DNA of 64,000 nucleotides from JAWXBM01 sp034440115 (GCA_034440115.1 JAWXBM010000025.1:1-64000); one strand, 5' to 3'. Shown: positions 10,026 to 19,744, numbered from the stretch's first letter. Translations and numbers: made by a program. Notes: generated from the sequence alone by a model not told the origin.

Positions 10026-10545
10026 GTCGTCTCCCGTCTTTTCGAATTAAAATTTAACAAATTTACGAGCCTCCGACCCACATGCGGACCACTTCTGGAA
10101 ACTCATACACGCCCGAACCTGAAACCATTAACCCCAGCACGACCATCTATTTTTTGTGGCGATATGCCAAAAGTCATGGCTCAGATTACGGCAGTATGAA
10201 GCAATTTTGCGGCAGAGTGAACCATCAAAGCCGTTTGGCGTTTGTAAAGCCGATGTTTTTCTAATGTAAATAAGATGTTAAGTCGGCGGATTTTATCGGC
10301 AAAGCAGGAGCAAAACAGGGTAATTTTTAACAATTGGCTGCGAAGGCGAGTCGCTGCGGAAATACAATCGGCCACCCGTGCTGCCACAATTCAACTCTTC
10401 GATTCGGGATTTCAGTCATTTCCATAAAGCCCAAATCAACCGATGCAATGCAACAATAAACCAAAATGCAAATGGCTTACTGACGTGCCGCACGCATATG
10501 GAGATAATAGCTACGTTTCTTCCGCTGTCTGGACCCTGTATTTCA
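10026..10545. other. 520-bp divergent intergenic region
   Basis: This spacer lies between the divergent receptor gene and acnD, so both promoters must be here. I see no gene. A weak GATAAT at 10502 could serve acnD, without a convincing -35 partner. Bases 10209-10229 match 7088-7108, just past the receptor stop, at 19 of 21 positions. Confidence 0.5.
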
Positions 10546-13137
10546 ATGAATAAAACCTACCGCAAACCTCTACCCGGCACCGAGCTGGACTATTTTGATA
10601 CCCGCGAGGCAGTTGAGACACTGCAGCCGGGCGCCTGGGACGGGTTGCCTTATTGTTCGAGAGTATTTGCCGAAAATCTGCTGCGGCGTTGTGATCCGGC
10701 CATGTTGGATGCTGCCCTGAAGCAGATTATTGAGCGTAAACGCGATTTGGACTTTCCCTGGTTTCCGGCGCGGGTGGTTTGCCACGACATCCTCGGACAA
10801 ACCGCGCTGGTCGATCTGGCTGGACTGCGTGATGCTATCGCCGAGAAGGGCGGTGATCCATCACAGGTAAATCCGGTTGTCCCTACTCAATTGATCGTCG
10901 ATCATTCGCTGGCGGTCGAGCATGCCGGCTTTGAAAAAGATGCCTTCGGCAAGAACCGGCTGATCGAAGACCGGCGCAATGACGATCGATTCCATTTCAT
11001 CAACTGGACTAAAACCGCCTTTGAGAATGTTGATGTGATTCCCCCGGGTAACGGCATCATGCACCAGATTAACCTGGAGAAGATGTCGCCGGTGATCCAT
11101 TCGCAGGATGGGGTGGCCTTTCCGGATACCCTGGTAGGTACCGACAGTCACACGCCACATGTGGACGCTCTGGGGGTCATCGCCATTGGCGTGGGTGGCC
11201 TGGAAGCCGAAAGCGTGATGCTGGGCCGGGCCTCTTATATGCGCTTGCCGGATATTGTCGGCGTTGAGCTAAAGGGCCAGCGCCAGCCCGGCATAACCGC
11301 GACTGACATTGTATTGGCGGTTACTGAATTCCTGCGTAAGGAAAAAGTCGTGGGCTGTTACCTGGAGTTCTTTGGTGAGGGGATAGACAAACTCACCATT
11401 GGTGATCGTGCCACCATTACCAATATGACCCCTGAATATGGCGCTACCGCCGCCATGTTCTATATTGACCAGCAGACCATTGATTATCTCAAGCTTACCG
11501 GTCGCGAGGATGAGCAGATTCAACTGGTCGAAACTTATGCCAAAGAAGCCGGGCTCTGGGCTGACTGTCTGAAAGGTGCCGAATACGAGCGTGTATTGAG
11601 CTTTGATCTTTCTGCCGTAGGTCGCAATATTGCCGGCCCTTCCAGTCCGCACAAGCGGGTTTCAACTGCTGATTTGGTCAGTACTGGCATTAGCAAAGAC
11701 TATCTGCAGGAGGATGGCTTGATGCCGGACGGTGCTGTCATCATTGCCGCCATCACCAGTTGCACCAATACCAGTAACCCGCGCAACGTAATCGCCGCAG
11801 GCCTGTTGGCGCGGAATGCCAATGCCCGTGGCCTGACGCGCAAGCCGTGGGTGAAAAGCTCATTGGCACCTGGCTCCAAAGCGGTGGAGTTGTATCTGCA
11901 GGATGCCGGATTGTTGTCGGAGCTGGAAAAACTGGGCTTTGGCATTGTTGGTTTTGCCTGCACCACCTGTAATGGCATGAGCGGTGCGCTGGATCCGGCT
12001 ATACAGAAAGAAATCATCGAGCGCGATCTGTATTCCACTGCAGTGCTTTCCGGCAACCGCAATTTCGATGGCCGTATTCATCCCTATGCCAAACAGGCGT
12101 TCCTGGCTTCTCCACCTTTGGTGGTGGCCTATGCCATTGCCGGTTCAATACGCTTTGATATTGAGCGCGGCGTGCTGGGGATTGATGCAGACGGGAAGGA
12201 AGTAAGACTGCAAGACATCTGGCCCGATGATGATGAGATCGACCAGATCGTCAAGCAAAGTGTAAAACCTCAACAGTTCCGCGATGTCTATGAGCCCATG
12301 TTCCGCAAGTTGAAGGACGAGGCCCGGCTGGCTAATCCGCTGTATCACTGGCGGCCCGAAAGTACTTATATCCGCCGTCCACCGTATTGGGAAGGTGCGT
12401 TGGCAGGCCAGCCCAGCTTGAAAGGCATGCGCCCTCTGGCGGTACTCGGAGACAACATCACTACCGATCATTTGTCGCCTTCCAATGCCATTCTGGCCAG
12501 CAGTGCTGCTGGCGAATACCTGACCAAAATGGGCTTGCCCGAGGAAGACTTTAATTCCTATGCTACCCACCGGGGTGATCACCTGACCGCTCAGCGCGCA
12601 ACTTTCGCCAATCCGCGCCTGCGCAATGAAATGGTTATCGAAAATGGCAAGGTGAAGGAAGGTTCACTGGCCCGAATTGAACCCGAAGGCAAAGTGAGCC
12701 GAATGTGGGAAGCCATCGAAATCTATATGGAACGCAAACAGCCTTTGATCATTATTGCCGGTGCCGATTACGGCCAGGGTTCTTCACGTGATTGGGCCGC
12801 CAAGGGCGTTCGTCTGGCAGGCGTTGAGGCCATCGTGGCTGAAGGATTTGAGCGCATCCACCGTACCAACCTGCTTGGTATGGGCGTGTTGCCGCTGGAG
12901 TTCAAAGCCGGGAATACCCGCCACACCTATGCCATTGACGGCACGGAAACTTTTGATGTACTGGGCGAACCAGCGCCGGGTGCAGATTTGACCCTGGTGA
13001 TCAACCGCCGAAATGGTGACAAAGTGAGGGTGCCGGTGAGCTGTCGTTTGGATACCGCCGAAGAAGCCTCAATATATGCAGCGGGCGGTATGTTGCAGCG
13101 CTTTGCGCAGGATTTTCTTGAATCGACTGCTGCCTGA
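10546..13137 (+). CDS. acnD: Fe/S-dependent 2-methylisocitrate dehydratase AcnD
   Basis: Dehydrates 2-methylcitrate in the methylcitrate cycle of propionate catabolism, giving the aconitate isomer that PrpF converts. The start at ATG 10546 gives 863 residues beginning MNKTYRKPLPG, the conserved AcnD N-terminus. The frame is open further upstream to 10378, but that extension has no family resemblance. The three [4Fe-4S] ligands are Cys406 (TSCTNTSNP), Cys472 and Cys475 (CTTCNG). The C-terminal swivel domain has GADYGQGSSRDWA. The conserved FPWFPARVVCHDILGQT region distinguishes it from ordinary aconitase A together with the adjacent prpF, 68 bases downstream. prpB, prpC and prpR are not in the window, although acnD-prpF usually sit with them. 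Confidence 0.95.
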   Translation: MNKTYRKPLPGTELDYFDTREAVETLQPGAWDGLPYCSRVFAENLLRRCDPAMLDAALKQIIERKRDLDFPWFPARVVCHDILGQTALVDLAGLRDAIAEKGGDPSQVNPVVPTQLIVDHSLAVEHAGFEKDAFGKNRLIEDRRNDDRFHFINWTKTAFENVDVIPPGNGIMHQINLEKMSPVIHSQDGVAFPDTLVGTDSHTPHVDALGVIAIGVGGLEAESVMLGRASYMRLPDIVGVELKGQRQPGITATDIVLAVTEFLRKEKVVGCYLEFFGEGIDKLTIGDRATITNMTPEYGATAAMFYIDQQTIDYLKLTGREDEQIQLVETYAKEAGLWADCLKGAEYERVLSFDLSAVGRNIAGPSSPHKRVSTADLVSTGISKDYLQEDGLMPDGAVIIAAITSCTNTSNPRNVIAAGLLARNANARGLTRKPWVKSSLAPGSKAVELYLQDAGLLSELEKLGFGIVGFACTTCNGMSGALDPAIQKEIIERDLYSTAVLSGNRNFDGRIHPYAKQAFLASPPLVVAYAIAGSIRFDIERGVLGIDADGKEVRLQDIWPDDDEIDQIVKQSVKPQQFRDVYEPMFRKLKDEARLANPLYHWRPESTYIRRPPYWEGALAGQPSLKGMRPLAVLGDNITTDHLSPSNAILASSAAGEYLTKMGLPEEDFNSYATHRGDHLTAQRATFANPRLRNEMVIENGKVKEGSLARIEPEGKVSRMWEAIEIYMERKQPLIIIAGADYGQGSSRDWAAKGVRLAGVEAIVAEGFERIHRTNLLGMGVLPLEFKAGNTRHTYAIDGTETFDVLGEPAPGADLTLVINRRNGDKVRVPVSCRLDTAEEASIYAAGGMLQRFAQDFLESTAA

Positions 13138-13205
13138 GCACTGCTTGCTGCCAACGTCCTTATTTGGGCCCTGATTTAAGCTCTTATTAAGAGTAAATAT
13201 TTCTT

Positions 13206-14378
13206 ATGAGTTTTGCACCGCAAATCCGAATACCGGCTACCTACATGCGCGGTGGAACCAGCAAGGGTGTGTTTTTTCGTTGTCAGGATTTGCCTGCGGC
13301 CGCGCAAAAGCCGGGGCCGGAGCGTGATGCCTTGTTATTGCGCGTGAGCGGCAGCCCCGACCCCTACGGCAAGCAAACCGATGGCATGGGCGGCGCAACT
13401 TCCAGCACCAGCAAAACCGTGATTCTCTGTGCCAGCGACAAACCGGATCACGATGTGAATTATATGTTTGGCCAGGTTGCCATCGACCAAGCATTTGTAG
13501 ATTGGAGCGGAAACTGTGGCAATTTGTCTGCAGCAGTTGGGCCATTCGCCATCAGCAGCGGCCTGGTCGATGCCAGCCGGGTTCCAGAGAACGGCATCGC
13601 GGTCGTTCGAATCTGGCAACAAAATATCGGCAAGACCATCGTGGCCCACGTTCCCATCACCAATGGACAGGTACAGGAAACTGGCGATTTTGAATTGGAT
13701 GGCGTGACCTTTCCCGCAGCAGAAGTCCGAATCGATTTTATGGATCCGGCAGACAGCGGAGAAGGCTCCATGTTTCCCACCGGTCATCTTATTGATGACC
13801 TGGAAGTGCCCGGTGTAGGAACTTTCAAGGCCACCCTGATCAATGCGGGTATCCCGACCATATTTCTCAATGCGAAAGATATCGGCTACACCGGCACCGA
13901 GTTGCAGGACGACATCAACAACGATGTGAAAGCTCTTGCCATGTTTGAAACCATTCGTGCTCATGGCGCAATACGGATGGGTCTGATTCAACATGTTGAT
14001 GAAGCCGCCAGCCGGCAACATACGCCCAAGGTCGCCTTCATAGCCACGCCGGCTGCTTACAAGGCATCCAGCGGTAAATCGGTTTTGGCCAGCGATATTG
14101 ATTTGCTGGTTCGTGCTTTATCCATGGGCAAATTGCACCATGCCATGATGGGCACCACTGCGGTTGCGATTGGGGCTGCTGCTGCGGTGCCTGGAACGCT
14201 GGTTAACCTGGCCGCGGGCGGTGGCGCCAGCGACTCGGTAGTTTTTGGTCATCCTTCCGGAACACTACGCGTAGGTGCTGAAGCGGTTTTGCAGGAAGGC
14301 AACTGGATCGTCAAGAAAGCCAGCATGAGTCGCAGTGCGCGGATACTGATGGAGGGTTGGGTACGCGTACCCACCTGA
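13206..14378 (+). CDS. prpF: 2-methylaconitate cis-trans isomerase PrpF
   Basis: Cofactor-independent isomerase of 390 residues with a diaminopimelate epimerase-like fold. It converts the AcnD product into 2-methyl-cis-aconitate for hydration by an ordinary aconitase. The family motifs YMRGGTSKGVFF at the N-terminus, GMGGATSSTSKT, and the active-site region WSGNCGNLSAAVGPFA are all present. No strong ribosome-binding site precedes the ATG at 13206, but the position agrees with the family start. It forms a two-gene unit with acnD. The next gene (TPR-Fic) is 221 bases away and unrelated. Confidence 0.95.
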   Translation: MSFAPQIRIPATYMRGGTSKGVFFRCQDLPAAAQKPGPERDALLLRVSGSPDPYGKQTDGMGGATSSTSKTVILCASDKPDHDVNYMFGQVAIDQAFVDWSGNCGNLSAAVGPFAISSGLVDASRVPENGIAVVRIWQQNIGKTIVAHVPITNGQVQETGDFELDGVTFPAAEVRIDFMDPADSGEGSMFPTGHLIDDLEVPGVGTFKATLINAGIPTIFLNAKDIGYTGTELQDDINNDVKALAMFETIRAHGAIRMGLIQHVDEAASRQHTPKVAFIATPAAYKASSGKSVLASDIDLLVRALSMGKLHHAMMGTTAVAIGAAAAVPGTLVNLAAGGGASDSVVFGHPSGTLRVGAEAVLQEGNWIVKKASMSRSARILMEGWVRVPT

Positions 14379-14397
14379 GCCCAGGCTTGGGTGGTTT

Positions 14398-14529
14398 TCA
14401 GGGCTCCATGGGTTTCAGCCCGTGTTGCTGCCACATCAGGTGGTGAATGTCCACGCCAAGGGTCTGGGGCTGCAACAACATGGCTTTACGCAAGAACATG
14501 GGTGCCGCTGAGTTAGGGAAGCTCTGCAT
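14398..14529 (-). pseudogene. Possible C-terminal gene remnant (43 codons)
   Basis: A short minus-strand frame between prpF and the TPR-Fic gene reads MQSFPNSAAPMFLRKAMLLQ and ends near HHLMWQQHGLKPMEP. The composition looks protein-like, as the tail of a lost gene might. I recognise no family, and there is no clear ribosome-binding site. It may be chance. Confidence 0.22.
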
Positions 14530-14599
14530 AAATCAGAGATTCCTCAGACATGACTTGCAGGGTATCAGGGTTGCGGGGATTTGTTGATATCATGTCAGA

Positions 14600-16405
14600 A
14601 TGTCTTCAACCCTAACAAACAAGGCTCAGGGTGCATCACTCAACAGCCTGAAAGCCAAGGTTCAGAGTAACCCCAAAGACGGTGAATCCTGGTTGGCCAT
14701 AGCCATGGTTTTGGCTCGCTTCGAGCCAGGGCCGGAGCTGCGACAAGCCATCAATAAAAGTATTGAGTTGCAGCCGGATGAGCACCAGGCCTGGCTGTTA
14801 GCCGGTCTCGATTTGCAGCAGCGTCAGGAGCCTGCAGCAGCCCAGCAATGGTTGCAGCAAATAGCGCAACAACAGCCAACACTGGTCGCTCCGCGCCTGG
14901 CAGCGGCCCAATTGTTGATGGCCAACCAGGCCGAGAAAGCCACTCAGAGTTTCAATTCGGTTATCAAGGATTTTCCAAATGATGCCCGAGCCCATTTGTT
15001 GTTTGCGGAGCACTTGCAGAATCAGGGCAAGCTGCGTGAAGCTGCTGACCAGTTGGAAAAAGCGCTGGCTATCAAACCGGATGTGGCAGAAAACTGGGCG
15101 GCACTGGCGATGCTTCGCCTGGCAGAGCGTCGCTATGATGCGGTTGTAATCGCGGCATCGAAAGCGTTGGAACTCGATATAACCGCCGATGAAGCTCGCT
15201 TGAGTCGCGCTGAAGCTTACCGGCAAGCTGCCCAATGGGATTTGGCCCTGGCAGATTACCGCCAGGCCAACAAATCCATGCCCAACAATCCATTTATTCT
15301 GCTTGGATCAGGCGCCTGTATGGCAGGCCGGGGAGAATATGATGAGGCTTTGCATCTGCTCAAAAAAGCAGTGCAAATTAAACCCGATCTGGCCGAAGTC
15401 AGGCTTAACATCGCGCTGGTGCTGGCCAGCCAGGACAAGAGTAATGAAGCACTGAAAGTTTTGCAGACTGTGTTGCGACAACCGGGACTGTCAGCCACGT
15501 TGAAGGACGCCACTGTCATTGCGCAATCTGTTCTGCAAGAGAATCGGCGCCTAAAAAGTGTTGTGTCAGGCGCAGTGGAATCTGGCGACCTGACGGACAT
15601 GCAGAAGACCCTGGCTCAAGCGCCTGAAGCGTTGCTGCAATCCGATCCCCAGTCCTCCGCCCAGTTCCAGGCAATGGCCCAGGCTTGCCAAAAATGGCGC
15701 AGTGATGAAAGTGGCACAAGGGATTCGCCGAACGACCAACGGCTGGAGCCAGAACTGCTGGCGATGGCCGAGGCCTGTCTGCTGTGTCGTGCCGCAGACA
15801 CAGGGTCAGACATGGCCAATATCTGGCATGCCATACGACTGGGACAATCGAATGTCGCAGCTCTGGATGACATGCAGCGCAGAGTATTGCGCGTTTGGCG
15901 CAGTGTTCTTGACCGCCGCCATTTGCCAACGGTTGTGGACGACCGCAGCAAAGGCGAAGCCTGCCTGCGTTACTGGCATTTTCGAATCATGGCTGGGTCT
16001 GCGGCCAGCCTTCCTGGCTTATTCAAATTTACCCGCAACAGCATCGGTCTGCATCAGACTACCGCGCCCCAGCATCTGATTGCGGCGGTGCGCATGATGA
16101 TGAATGAATCAGCTCCCTGCGTCCCGGCGGGCGAAGCCCGCGGCTCGTTCATGCTAGCGGCGATCAGCAGGACTCATGCCTTTGTTGATGGCAACGGTCG
16201 ATTGGCCCGATTTGTATTCAATGGGGAGTTGGAGCGGGCAGGTTCGCAAGCCATGTTGTTTCTGCCCACAATGCGCAAAACCCTGGCAAGTTGCCTGGAT
16301 GCAGCTCAATATCGGCACGATTTCCAGCCATTCCAGCAATTTTTGCTGCAGGCCAGGGTCGGCACCCGCATTCTGCTCGATGAGTTCAAAGATCGTCTGG
16401 GCTGA
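14600..16405 (+). CDS. TPR-repeat protein with C-terminal Fic domain
   Basis: About 300 N-terminal residues form tandem tetratricopeptide repeats (for example AAAQQWLQQIAQQQPTLVAP and AADQLEKALAIKPDVAENWA), a protein-binding scaffold. The C-terminal part carries the complete Fic active-site loop HAFVDGNGRLAR, with His526, Phe528, Asp530, Asn532, Arg534 and Arg537 all in place. Fic enzymes transfer AMP or another nucleotide-derived group to hydroxyl side chains of target proteins. A TPR-Fic order is known from animal FICD. I do not see the (S/T)xxxE(G/N) inhibitory helix clearly, so its regulation is unknown. No signal peptide or membrane helix is seen. The protein ends 15 bases before the convergent WS/DGAT gene. 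Confidence 0.8.
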   Translation: MSSTLTNKAQGASLNSLKAKVQSNPKDGESWLAIAMVLARFEPGPELRQAINKSIELQPDEHQAWLLAGLDLQQRQEPAAAQQWLQQIAQQQPTLVAPRLAAAQLLMANQAEKATQSFNSVIKDFPNDARAHLLFAEHLQNQGKLREAADQLEKALAIKPDVAENWAALAMLRLAERRYDAVVIAASKALELDITADEARLSRAEAYRQAAQWDLALADYRQANKSMPNNPFILLGSGACMAGRGEYDEALHLLKKAVQIKPDLAEVRLNIALVLASQDKSNEALKVLQTVLRQPGLSATLKDATVIAQSVLQENRRLKSVVSGAVESGDLTDMQKTLAQAPEALLQSDPQSSAQFQAMAQACQKWRSDESGTRDSPNDQRLEPELLAMAEACLLCRAADTGSDMANIWHAIRLGQSNVAALDDMQRRVLRVWRSVLDRRHLPTVVDDRSKGEACLRYWHFRIMAGSAASLPGLFKFTRNSIGLHQTTAPQHLIAAVRMMMNESAPCVPAGEARGSFMLAAISRTHAFVDGNGRLARFVFNGELERAGSQAMLFLPTMRKTLASCLDAAQYRHDFQPFQQFLLQARVGTRILLDEFKDRLG

Positions 16406-16419
16406 TCAGCTTGTTCTGT

Positions 16420-17949
16420 TCAGGACCTGGTTGCTTTTTTGGCGGTAGATTTTTTAGCGACCTTTTTCTTCGTGACCTTTTTCTTTAGCGGCACTTTTCG
16501 CCCTTTCTTACTGATCGTTGAACTGGGTTCTTGCTGCGTGGAAATACCGCCCGCCAATTCCAATTCCTGCAAGGCTGTTTCGATGTGGTCAATCAGATGC
16601 TGTATCTGAGGTACAGAATGGCGGCAGGCTACGATGCCGAAATCAAGCATGTCGTTGTTACTGAGCAGGGTGATGTTGACGGCAAAACCATCGAAGGGAA
16701 TGGACACGGGGTACATGCCATCGAGTCGTGCTCCGTTCCAGTACATGGGCTGTCGCGGGCCGGGTACATTGGAGATCACCGTGCTGAAAGCCGGAAACTT
16801 GCTGGCCAGACCGGCCAGCGTGAGTATCAACATGGGTGCATTGGTAATGGCGGTGTAGACCAGCGCTTCGCGAGCACTCATGCCTTGCAACTGCTTTTTT
16901 CCAGCCCGCATGGAATCCTTGATCACCCGCATGCGTTTGGCTGGATCGATTTCATTGGTACCGAGATCGGCGGTGATAAATGCCACTGCGTTGCCAGAGT
17001 CCAGGTCATCCTTGGTACGCAACGAAATGGGTGCCATGGCTTTCAGTGAATGATCGGGCAGAGCCTGTTGTTCCTGCAGTTGCAGCCTTAAGGCTCCGGC
17101 ACAAACAGCCAGCACTGCATCATTCAAAGTGCCATCGAAGGCCTTGCCGATGGCTTTGAAACGGGCAATTGGCCAGGACTGGGCAACAAAACGTCGCGCG
17201 CCGGTAATTTGTGTGTTCAGCCGGGTTTTGGGCACTTGCCGCCAGGGCACGGTTAGCTTGTCGCTCATACCCATCCACACGCCAGCATAGCGCCGCAAGG
17301 CGTTGGCCACATTGACCGCGCCGCCCATCTGCTCGCGCAGGAATTCGGCTACTGCCAGTATTTCATTTTCTCTGGGTTCTACCGGCTGCTGCGAAGAAAT
17401 ATTCAGTTGCTGGCGGTATTTTTCAAAGGCCGCCTGGGAAAACGGCGATTGCTGGATCCGCGTCCGTGAACTGGCAGAAAACATGCTTTGCACCAGGTGC
17501 ATGGAGCCCACCCCGTCGATGGCGCTGTGGTGCATTTTGAAATAGGTGGCAAACTGGCGACTCTGCAGTCCTTCAATCAAATGCAGTTCCCACAGCGGCC
17601 GCGAACGGTCCATCAAAGTACCGTGCAAGCGTGAAGCCAGTGCAAACAGTTCCCGATAGCGGCCGGGTTTGGGCAAGGCGGAATGCCGAATGTGATAGTC
17701 GAAATCAAGTTCCTCATCTGGCTGCCAATAAATCGGGCCCAGTGTTCCCAGCGGGCCGGTTTTGAGCTTGTTGCCAAAGGGGTGGCGCAAGGGCTCATCG
17801 GTGCGCAATACCTCGCGTAGGTTGCTGAGAAATTCAGTGTCATCAATCCCGCGTGGCAGTGAGAACAAACTGACTGATGCAACATGCATTGGTGTGCGGC
17901 GCGATTCATTGATCAGGAAGAATGAATCGATCAGGGACATCTTGCGCAT
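16420..17949 (-). CDS. Wax ester synthase/diacylglycerol O-acyltransferase (WS/DGAT) with lysine-rich tail
   Basis: Transfers an acyl group from acyl-CoA to a fatty alcohol or diacylglycerol to make storage lipid. The catalytic HHxxxDG motif is HHSAIDG (His140, His141, Asp145, Gly146). The conserved N-terminal SLIDSFFLINE and the C-terminal region with VISNVPGPRQPMYWNGARL also fit. The start at 17949 (MRKMSLIDSFF) has GGAG eight bases upstream; the frame extends further to 17997 without family likeness. The last 30 residues are an odd Lys/Ala-rich stretch (KKKVTKKKVAKKSTAKKATR), resembling histone H1-like tails. The family normally ends before this, so the tail may serve membrane, lipid-body or polyanion binding. 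Confidence 0.93.
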   Translation of the reverse strand: MRKMSLIDSFFLINESRRTPMHVASVSLFSLPRGIDDTEFLSNLREVLRTDEPLRHPFGNKLKTGPLGTLGPIYWQPDEELDFDYHIRHSALPKPGRYRELFALASRLHGTLMDRSRPLWELHLIEGLQSRQFATYFKMHHSAIDGVGSMHLVQSMFSASSRTRIQQSPFSQAAFEKYRQQLNISSQQPVEPRENEILAVAEFLREQMGGAVNVANALRRYAGVWMGMSDKLTVPWRQVPKTRLNTQITGARRFVAQSWPIARFKAIGKAFDGTLNDAVLAVCAGALRLQLQEQQALPDHSLKAMAPISLRTKDDLDSGNAVAFITADLGTNEIDPAKRMRVIKDSMRAGKKQLQGMSAREALVYTAITNAPMLILTLAGLASKFPAFSTVISNVPGPRQPMYWNGARLDGMYPVSIPFDGFAVNITLLSNNDMLDFGIVACRHSVPQIQHLIDHIETALQELELAGGISTQQEPSSTISKKGRKVPLKKKVTKKKVAKKSTAKKATRS

Positions 17950-18121
17950 TCCAGCACTCCGGCAACCTTTGTAAATTCTTAAATACTCTAACACCACTGG
18001 CTGGCCAATTATCCACGCAATATTGAGCCTGGCTCACAAACCGGGTGGCTATTACCGACTTCAGGATATTTTCCTTGGCAGGCAGGATGCCACACGAGTT
18101 GCATGCAGCTATGATGTGCAT

Positions 18122-19450
18122 ATGAATAAAAAACTCAAACTGATTGAAGGTTCCGTCACTACACCGCAAGGCTTTCGTGCGGCCGGCGTGTTTTGCGATA
18201 TCAAGCGCATGGGTACGGGTAAGGGTTCGAATAAAGGTCAAAAGCGCGACCTGATGCTGATCGCTTCAGACTGCCCCGCTACCGTTGCTGGCATGTTCAC
18301 AACCAACCAGGTCTGTGCGGCGCCGGTCAAGGTCAGCATCGCTGCCGCCAGCAAGGCCAAAGCACAAGCAGTGGTTTCCAACAGTGGCAATGCCAATGCA
18401 TGTACTGGCAAACAAGGCATGAAGGATGCACAGAAGATGGTGGCAACTGCGGCCAAAGTTTTGGGCATGTCGGTTGAAGATATGCTGGTTTGCTCTACCG
18501 GTCGCATAGGGATGCCCATGCCCATGGACCGGGTTCTGTCCGGTATCAAGGATGCTGCTGGTAAGCTGTCTGAAAGCCGTGACGCTGCGGCCCATGCTGC
18601 AGAAGCCATCATGACCAGTGATTCGGTTTCCAAGGAAGTGGCAGTTGAGTTCGTTCTCAACGGCAAGCTAGTAACGATTGGTGGCATCTCCAAAGGCGCC
18701 GGCATGATCGAGCCGGGCATGAGTCCCAGCGGCAAGCGGCCGGCTTCCAGCCCCTTGCATGCAACCATGCTGGGCTTTATCACTTCAGATGCAGCGATCA
18801 ATTCCAAAGTGCTTAAATCAGCGCTGCGGCAAGCGGTGGCGCTGTCGTTTAATCGCATTACCATCGATGGTGACATGAGTACCAACGACACAGTCGTTGC
18901 GCTGAGCAATGGCCGGGCAGGTAATAACACCATCAAGAGCCTGCAGAGCGTTGATGGCAAATTGTTTCAGCAGGCGCTTAGCCTGGTGTGCCTGACCCTG
19001 GCGCAAAAAATTGTTTCCGATGGTGAGGGCGTAACCCGGGTTGTAACCATCAAGGTCAGTGGTGCCAAAACCCACCTGGATGCGGACCGGGCCGCGCGCT
19101 GGGTAGGTAATAGTGTGTTGGTGAAAACCAGCTGGTTTGGTGGCGACCCGAACTGGGGGCGCATCATCGATGCGCTGGGTTATTCACCAGCCAGGATCGT
19201 CGAAGAAAAGGTCGACCTTGGTTACAGCGCGTCGGGAGGCAAAGACATTACCTGGTCATTACGCCGCGGTCTGCCCACCAAAGTGGATTTCGCCAGCTTG
19301 TGTGCCTGTGTCGCCCCGGCCGAATTCGACCTGCATATACGCCTGAATCTGGGCCAGGGTAAAGCCACGGTTTATGCCTGTGACCTGAGTGAAGAGTATG
19401 TGGATTTCAACAAAGGCGATATCAGCAACCCGGCGGCCCTGGGGGGTTAA
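18122..19450 (+). CDS. argJ: Bifunctional ornithine acetyltransferase/N-acetylglutamate synthase ArgJ
   Basis: Moves the acetyl group from N-acetylornithine to glutamate in the cyclic arginine pathway, and may also use acetyl-CoA. The start at ATG 18122 gives 442 residues beginning MNKKLKLIEGSVTTPQGFRA; an in-frame start at 18023 would add 33 residues without family likeness. KGAGMIEP is followed by HATMLGFITSDAA, in which Thr215 is the nucleophile at which the precursor cleaves itself. The C-terminus has VNSxx-type residues replaced by GNSVLVKTSWFGGDPNWGR, the usual substrate region. The gene stands alone, divergent from the WS/DGAT gene. The N-terminal FCDIKRMGTGKGSNKGQKRD insert is slightly longer than usual. 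Confidence 0.95.
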   Translation: MNKKLKLIEGSVTTPQGFRAAGVFCDIKRMGTGKGSNKGQKRDLMLIASDCPATVAGMFTTNQVCAAPVKVSIAAASKAKAQAVVSNSGNANACTGKQGMKDAQKMVATAAKVLGMSVEDMLVCSTGRIGMPMPMDRVLSGIKDAAGKLSESRDAAAHAAEAIMTSDSVSKEVAVEFVLNGKLVTIGGISKGAGMIEPGMSPSGKRPASSPLHATMLGFITSDAAINSKVLKSALRQAVALSFNRITIDGDMSTNDTVVALSNGRAGNNTIKSLQSVDGKLFQQALSLVCLTLAQKIVSDGEGVTRVVTIKVSGAKTHLDADRAARWVGNSVLVKTSWFGGDPNWGRIIDALGYSPARIVEEKVDLGYSASGGKDITWSLRRGLPTKVDFASLCACVAPAEFDLHIRLNLGQGKATVYACDLSEEYVDFNKGDISNPAALGG

Positions 19451-19483
19451 GCAGGAGTTTAATCAGAGGGTTTGTCCGCTGGC

Positions 19484-19744
19484 TTAAATGCCCACTTTGG
19501 CCAGCATATCCATGATTTCCCGGAAAAAGCTAGCCGCTTTGGGGTGTTCTGCTTCGAAATGAGCTTCCAGCGTTTGCGCCCGATCCATCAGGGAATCCTG
19601 ATCAGGCGCATCGCTGCCGCCCAGTCTTTGCAGATCATCTTCCAGTTCCTGCAGCAAGCTTAGTGTTTCGGCGTCAACCTTGTCGGTCTTGTCCAGTTCT
19701 TCATTTAGTCTGCTTAAAAGATCTTTTAATGCGCTGTCGTTCAT
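19484..19744 (-). CDS. DUF4404 family small protein
   Basis: 86-residue acidic, helical, cytoplasmic protein. It matches my memory of the DUF4404 pattern: an N-terminal LKDLLSRLNEEL, a central LLQELEDDLQRL and a C-terminal FEAEHPKAASFFREIMDMLAKVGI. Function is unknown. It is convergent with argJ, 33 bases away, and divergent from tyrA. Confidence 0.75.
   Translation of the reverse strand: MNDSALKDLLSRLNEELDKTDKVDAETLSLLQELEDDLQRLGGSDAPDQDSLMDRAQTLEAHFEAEHPKAASFFREIMDMLAKVGI

Noticed and set aside
10378..10545. N-terminal extension of acnD
   Set aside because: The added 56 residues show no AcnD likeness; the conserved N-terminus begins at 10546.
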